Source of the DNA: Leptospira fletcheri
Lineage (GTDB): Bacteria > Spirochaetota > Leptospiria > Leptospirales > Leptospiraceae
Direction: 5' to 3'
Length of the DNA: 64,000 nucleotides
NCBI RefSeq assembly: GCF_004769195.1
Contig: NZ_RQET01000004.1
Span: 248,001-312,000 of the forward strand
Each line of letters begins with the position of its first letter. Within the stretch, counting starts at the first letter, position 1. Shown here one piece after another: positions 60,088 through 64,000 of this stretch. A model generated the notes under the pieces. The model did no database searches, was not told where the DNA came from, and worked only from the letters and a program-made list of their open reading frames with translations. Both the position numbers and the translations under genes were made by a program.

Positions 60088-62508
60088 TTACGTGGGATCC
60101 GGCACCATATTTCCGTAATATTCCAATAGTGCCGCTCTCTCGGTTTTGACGATATCCTTCTCTACGGAAATGAATCCGCGGGACTTCAGTACTTTCGTTC
60201 CGCGGTTCACGATCTCGTCCACTTCTCTGGTCAAGTAATTCCCTTTTCTAGAAAGAATGACTTCCGAGACCAGAGAACGTAGGTCCTTGATCGCGACTTC
60301 CCCGCCTTCTTGGACGATCAACTTTGCGATCAATTGGTTCGGCAGAATGCGATGGTGTGCCTGCCAGGATCGAGTGATTTCGAGCGATATCGACAGGGTC
60401 GGGTCATCCTCATGGATGTATCTGGAGACGGGAATCGGCTCGCAAAGATCCATGTAAACTTCTGTCCTTTTAAAAAGAAAATCCTTAAACGAAAGATGCT
60501 CTTCGCTCCCGGCAAACTCCGTATCTTCCGGTACGTTCTCGTAGGAAAGAACTATGGGGACCACGATCACTTCGCTCCCGGTCCTCTTAAACGCGTCCAC
60601 CGAAGTGGAAAGAATTCCTGTTTTGATCGGGATGATTCCGCCCGTTCTAGATCTCGTACCTTCGGGATAAACGAGAGTGGGAATTCCCGCCTCCAGCATC
60701 ATGGTCGAATATTGGGTAAGACAATCCAGATAAAGAAGATTTCGATTTCTCTTCCTATCCACCATGTATGCTCCGAGAGATTTGAGCACACGCGCCAAGC
60801 CCGGTGTACCCATGACCTTTTTATCGGCCGCGTATCTAGGAACGGGCAAGCCCAACCATCTCAATCCGAACGCGACTTCTATGGAATCCAAATGGGAACG
60901 ATGAGTCGGGGTGTATAGAATATCGTAGCGAGATGCGAGGGATTTTACCTCTTTGACGCAGCCTCCGATTTTCGGCAAACCACCGCCCGGTTTAAATCCG
61001 CCGATCGCGAATCTCGTAGGCGCCACTAGATGGATCAAGGATTCCCGAAAGAAAGGTCTATAATCGTCCGCGATTTCGGACACATAAAACTCCACGATTT
61101 TTTCGAGGTCGCGCGCATTTCTAGTTTCATACGCCTGATCCGCTTCTTTCCAAAGTTGAATTTCTCTGGGAAGCAAAGCGAGATCCGTTGCGGATTTGTT
61201 TTCCACGGCTTCTTCGTATCTTTTTTCCAAGGATTTGATCTGCAATCCCGCCTGCTTTAAAATACGATCCGCCATCCCCGGTTGCGAATTGATATGTCTT
61301 AAAATCCTGCGTCTCAATGCGGATTGGAATTCCTTTCCGGATGCCAGAGATAACCCGGAACGCTTGGCGGCGAATTTGGAGATCGTCCGGATCTCATTGC
61401 TCGTAGATTTGGAAACGAAACGGATGATCTGGGTTGGGGATACTTTTCTGGTCAGAATTTCGAATAAAGTAGTGAACAACGGTAAAGAGAGGTCTTTTTC
61501 TTGAGCTATATCTAGAATTGTGGAAAGAGCGTAAGCTCCTTCCACATGCGATTCGCTTTGGCTCATTTCCCGCTGAATGAATTCCTTCGGATTAAAGAAT
61601 AATTCCAGCCGTTCCAGTAGGTTCGGTTCATCTTCGCCCGAGATCAGTTTACGAACGAATCTTTGTCCATACGCACGGTTTCTGCTGACGCGGGAAGTGG
61701 ACGTAGAAATCAGATCCGCAAGTCCGAACTCCATTGCGGATTGGGTCGACAATTCCATAGATCTCAGTAGATCCAAAATTTCGGAAAATCCGAGGCGAAT
61801 CAGTTCTCCTTCGAAATTGCTTCCGCATTCTGGAATGCCGCTAGCGATACCGCAGGCGATTGCAACCGGATTCTTGAGGACCCCGACAACTTCGAGAGCG
61901 CGTATGTCTTCGTATGTCTTCGTGTGGTTTCTCCCACCCGAAAAAAGATCTTCCACAATGGAGGAGGCTTTTTTTCCCGTAGACGCCACCGAAAAAAAAC
62001 TGTGTTGGTTTTTAATCATCTCCGTTAAAAGATTCGGCCCGGCCACTGCAGCGTATTCTATGTCGGGTTTTCCGATCTTTTCCTTCACATGAGTGACGTA
62101 ATCGGAAAAAGTCACGCTTCCGGTCTTTCTTCTCGTAGAAGAGGAAACAAGACCCTTGGTAAAAGATAATATGACGTGATTTTCCGATAAGGAAAGAGAG
62201 GAACAAATGCGATCGATCACGTTCTCCTGTAACCTGGAGGGAACGGCAGAGATGATGATCCAATGGCCTTCAGTCAGGAAATCCGTATCATAGACGGGAG
62301 TGACATTTTCCGGAAGGGGGACGTTCTCGTCCAAAAGTTCCACGGAACGATCCTTCTGTATTCTCTCGACCTTTTTTCTATCTCCGTACCATAAGAAGAC
62401 TCGATCCGCCTTGGAGGAAACCATCGTAGACAGTTGGACCCCCATGGGTCCTCCCCCGAAAATCGCCACGTTCGGATAACGGATCTCCAGAATTTCTTCA
62501 TCGTTCAT
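60088..62508 (-). CDS. Fusion: glycerol-3-phosphate dehydrogenase plus glycerolipid acyltransferase
   Basis: An 806-residue protein. Residues about 10-365 are a complete NAD(P)-dependent G3P dehydrogenase: nucleotide loop GGGPMG (18-23), FTKGL, AGPNLLTEM, catalytic Lys212 in VLKNPVAIACGIASG, and FGLADLISTSTSRVSRNR. Residues about 370-500 form a helical linker. Residues about 500-730 are an acyltransferase with HRSHLD (536-541) and YPEGTRSRTG (614-623), the motif pair of PlsB/PlsC; HRSH[ML]D is most like PlsB-type G3P acyltransferases. The fused enzyme could make G3P from dihydroxyacetone phosphate and acylate it at once, the first two steps of phospholipid synthesis. No membrane helix is obvious. 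Confidence 0.85.
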   Translation of the reverse strand: MNDEEILEIRYPNVAIFGGGPMGVQLSTMVSSKADRVFLWYGDRKKVERIQKDRSVELLDENVPLPENVTPVYDTDFLTEGHWIIISAVPSRLQENVIDRICSSLSLSENHVILSFTKGLVSSSTRRKTGSVTFSDYVTHVKEKIGKPDIEYAAVAGPNLLTEMIKNQHSFFSVASTGKKASSIVEDLFSGGRNHTKTYEDIRALEVVGVLKNPVAIACGIASGIPECGSNFEGELIRLGFSEILDLLRSMELSTQSAMEFGLADLISTSTSRVSRNRAYGQRFVRKLISGEDEPNLLERLELFFNPKEFIQREMSQSESHVEGAYALSTILDIAQEKDLSLPLFTTLFEILTRKVSPTQIIRFVSKSTSNEIRTISKFAAKRSGLSLASGKEFQSALRRRILRHINSQPGMADRILKQAGLQIKSLEKRYEEAVENKSATDLALLPREIQLWKEADQAYETRNARDLEKIVEFYVSEIADDYRPFFRESLIHLVAPTRFAIGGFKPGGGLPKIGGCVKEVKSLASRYDILYTPTHRSHLDSIEVAFGLRWLGLPVPRYAADKKVMGTPGLARVLKSLGAYMVDRKRNRNLLYLDCLTQYSTMMLEAGIPTLVYPEGTRSRTGGIIPIKTGILSTSVDAFKRTGSEVIVVPIVLSYENVPEDTEFAGSEEHLSFKDFLFKRTEVYMDLCEPIPVSRYIHEDDPTLSISLEITRSWQAHHRILPNQLIAKLIVQEGGEVAIKDLRSLVSEVILSRKGNYLTREVDEIVNRGTKVLKSRGFISVEKDIVKTERAALLEYYGNMVPDPT

Positions 62509-62685
62509 CTAATATTCCGTAATTTCTCTTTCTGATGAAATGCATAGTTTCCTTTCCGAGCGAAACAAGAAAACCAATAAATCGATTCCGAGTTTTCAGG
62601 TTGCCTTTCCGGACTCTCCGCCGAGTTTAGTTAGAAAATCGTAGTCGAAAAAAGAAAGACCGCTTTTCTTTCGACATTTCCTTCC

Positions 62686-63474
62686 ATGCGAATCCTAGTT
62701 AGATTGATTCCGACATTCATTTGCGCGCTTCTTTTCACGGATTGTGCCACATATTGGTCCCATAGAAAGAATGATTTGCAGGACGTATTTACTTTCGGAG
62801 TGGAAAATCCCGGCTATGGCGTGGGAGTTCGATTGGGTCCCTTGGCCGGAGGTTTCGTTTTTCAAGGCGGCGAGAGTGCGCCGGGAAAAAGGGATTTGGG
62901 AATCGGCTACGGACTCCGCGGAGGAAGTTTCGGAAGCTATCGTTCTCAACAACTCATCTTCGGGATTCTAGGAAGCGATAAATTCCACTCTCTCCCATCC
63001 AAAAACTTTACCGTATCAGGACCATCTTCCGATACGAATCCGAACGGAAAAACGGATTCCGGCCCGAGAGAAAATTCCGGACTGATTTTTCCGGAGTTGC
63101 CAGACACCGAAAGCCAAGAAGGCACGGACTCCGAAATGGACGCTTTGGAAGAGCGCCAAAAAGCCAAGAGTTACTCGCTTCGTTATTTGCAATTTTATAA
63201 TATACCTGTAGACGAGAGAAGGAGAAAAAAGAAAGAAGCCTTCTTTAGAAAATACGTCCAGAGCTTGGATCCGGACAAAAGAAACGACGCGTTACAGGCC
63301 TATCTGGCCCAAAACCCCGAAAACAAAGACGATTATCCCTTGGCGTTTTTATACCAAATCGAAGTATATTTGGGTCTTCGATACGGAATAAGAATCGGTT
63401 TTAATGTAGCGGAATTTTTGGATTTTATTCTCGGTTTTACCGGATTGGATCTTTTAGAGGATGATATAGAATAA
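62686..63474 (+). CDS. Leptospiral lipoprotein of unknown function
   Basis: A 262-residue lipoprotein with signal peptide and lipobox FTDC. The mature N-terminus (YWSHRKNDLQDVFTFGVENPGYG, shown here in parts as RKNDLQDVFTFGVE and GVGVRLGPLAGG) is a Gly-rich beta region of a type I recall from several leptospiral lipoproteins. A Ser/Thr/Pro/Asp linker, a charged helical part and a hydrophobic C-terminus (AEFLDFILGFTGLDLL) follow. Function unknown; it is likely in the outer membrane. Confidence 0.75.
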   Translation: MRILVRLIPTFICALLFTDCATYWSHRKNDLQDVFTFGVENPGYGVGVRLGPLAGGFVFQGGESAPGKRDLGIGYGLRGGSFGSYRSQQLIFGILGSDKFHSLPSKNFTVSGPSSDTNPNGKTDSGPRENSGLIFPELPDTESQEGTDSEMDALEERQKAKSYSLRYLQFYNIPVDERRRKKKEAFFRKYVQSLDPDKRNDALQAYLAQNPENKDDYPLAFLYQIEVYLGLRYGIRIGFNVAEFLDFILGFTGLDLLEDDIE

Positions 63475-63479
63475 AAAAA

Positions 63480-63496
63480 GCCGCGGAATGCGCGGC
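63480..63496. terminator. Bidirectional terminator between two lipoprotein genes
   Basis: GCCGCG and CGCGGC pair around a 5-base loop. The seven A residues to the left give a T-run on the minus strand, and CTTCTT follows on the plus strand, so it serves both convergent genes, best the minus one. Confidence 0.75.
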
Positions 63497-63526
63497 CTTC
63501 TTATAATTCGAAATCTTAAGGAAATA

Positions 63527-63892
63527 TCAAAGTTTATATTCGTATTTCGTAATGACGCCTTTTTTGTCCACGACCACCCGAATGAATTTCGTATCGGGGG
63601 AAATCTTAGAAGGCTTATCGGCGAGAGTCTTATAGGAATTCTTTTGATAAGTGGTGGACTCGAGATACCATTCCAACAAGGAGCCGTCCTGGGTGTTTTC
63701 CTCCACGGTGGGAGTTCCCAATAGCGCTTCGGCTTTCAGTCTCTTATCCCCTTGCTTGATCATATTCGCTTCCACAACTCGAATATCCGAATTCGGTTGA
63801 TAAGCCGGCTCGCTCTTCTTCTCTTCCGAAGAACAAGTCCCAAAAAATAAAGTCGCGGAAACCAGTAGGATCGCAGAAAAAATTTTTTTCAT
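63527..63892 (-). CDS. Small lipoprotein, SmpA/OmlA-like
   Basis: A 121-residue lipoprotein with lipobox FGTC and a GGAG ribosome site. VEANMIKQGDKRLKAEALLGTP, here seen as IKQGDKRLKAEALLGTPT, matches the start of SmpA/BamE-type domains (G-x-s-x-x-e-V-x-x-l-L-G-x-P), followed by beta strands LLEWYLES and IRVVVDKKGVITKYEY. BamE proteins help outer-membrane protein assembly, but many proteins share this fold, so the role is open. Confidence 0.75.
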   Translation of the reverse strand: MKKIFSAILLVSATLFFGTCSSEEKKSEPAYQPNSDIRVVEANMIKQGDKRLKAEALLGTPTVEENTQDGSLLEWYLESTTYQKNSYKTLADKPSKISPDTKFIRVVVDKKGVITKYEYKL

Positions 63893-64000
63893 CCCTCACT
63901 CCTTTTATGCCATCTTCTGAGGCGGATTAAAAGCGGATCTATTCTTGATCGAGGAACGGATTTGTCACGCGGAATTTCCTAACTTGGGTGCGAGTCGCAC
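63893..64000. other. Intergenic tail of the window
   Basis: I see no complete gene, tRNA or repeat in these last bases; a neighbouring gene may begin or end just beyond the edge. Confidence 0.4.

Noticed and set aside
60310..60918. 202-codon open frame opposite the dehydrogenase-acyltransferase fusion
   Set aside because: Shadow of a conserved domain; composition rich in Arg/His/Phe as in other antisense frames here.

Overview
This window reads as a chromosomal segment of a Leptospira species. The evidence is a clear Loa22-type OmpA lipoprotein (13049-13708), a tmRNA whose tag reads ANNELALAA, a 5S rRNA gene with no 16S or 23S gene beside it, and many spirochaete-style lipoproteins with loose lipoboxes (FGSC, FGNC, FGTC, FTDC). 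By eye the base composition is richer in G+C than the low-GC pathogenic leptospires, so a saprophytic or intermediate species is more likely. That is an impression; no composition was computed. Gene density is high and uniform. I see no insertion sequence, prophage, CRISPR array or tRNA gene.

Layout. 1-4600: the N-terminal part of an M23 peptidase cut by the window edge, a cytochrome P450, a three-gene ECF sigma unit (periplasmic metal-sensor-like protein, sigma factor, membrane anti-sigma candidate) and a SanA-like protein. 4593-10110: a surface-glycan locus with an Rmd-like nucleotide-sugar reductase facing a degenerate methyltransferase-like gene and three GT4 glycosyltransferases. 10132-18744: a MarR regulator with a palindromic operator candidate, an inositol-phosphatase-family enzyme, a DUF1232 protein, an RluD-type pseudouridine synthase, loa22, fumC, a 703-residue orphan and malic enzyme. 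18865-23551: the classic rpmH-rnpA-yidD-yidC-jag-mnmE operon, in which rnpA has no ATG, GTG or TTG start. 23700-28496: 5S rRNA, an Fpg-like glycosylase, a 776-residue orphan membrane protein and valine-pyruvate aminotransferase.

28599-31478: a multidomain class III nucleotide cyclase, then ssrA, whose 3' end is duplicated about 190 bp downstream like an att-site scar. 31479-38642: an exported SGNH hydrolase, a three-gene envelope cassette (anchored protein, HEAT-repeat lipoprotein, metallo-beta-lactamase-fold lipoprotein), a long-chain acyl-CoA synthetase with a transmembrane hairpin, and a small lysine-rich exported protein. 38727-49595: an aat-thpR-pabBC operon, a MASE1 histidine kinase, a TetR / lipoprotein hydrolase / membrane protein group with a perfect 16-bp palindrome in its promoter region, a cystathionine-gamma-synthase-like enzyme and prfA.

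49636-64000: a hypothetical gene and lipoprotein, two small metal- or redox-looking proteins, a compact six-gene operon with overlapping reading frames (fructosamine-kinase-like, TetR, rhomboid, MDR dehydrogenase, Nudix, cysteine-less nitrilase-like), a GH18-like protein, purT, an 806-residue fusion of glycerol-3-phosphate dehydrogenase with a PlsB/PlsC-type acyltransferase, and two lipoproteins. The points most worth follow-up are the dehydrogenase-acyltransferase fusion, the missing rnpA start codon, the ssrA-end duplication, the ECF/metal-sensor unit and the overlapping operon with the dead nitrilase.
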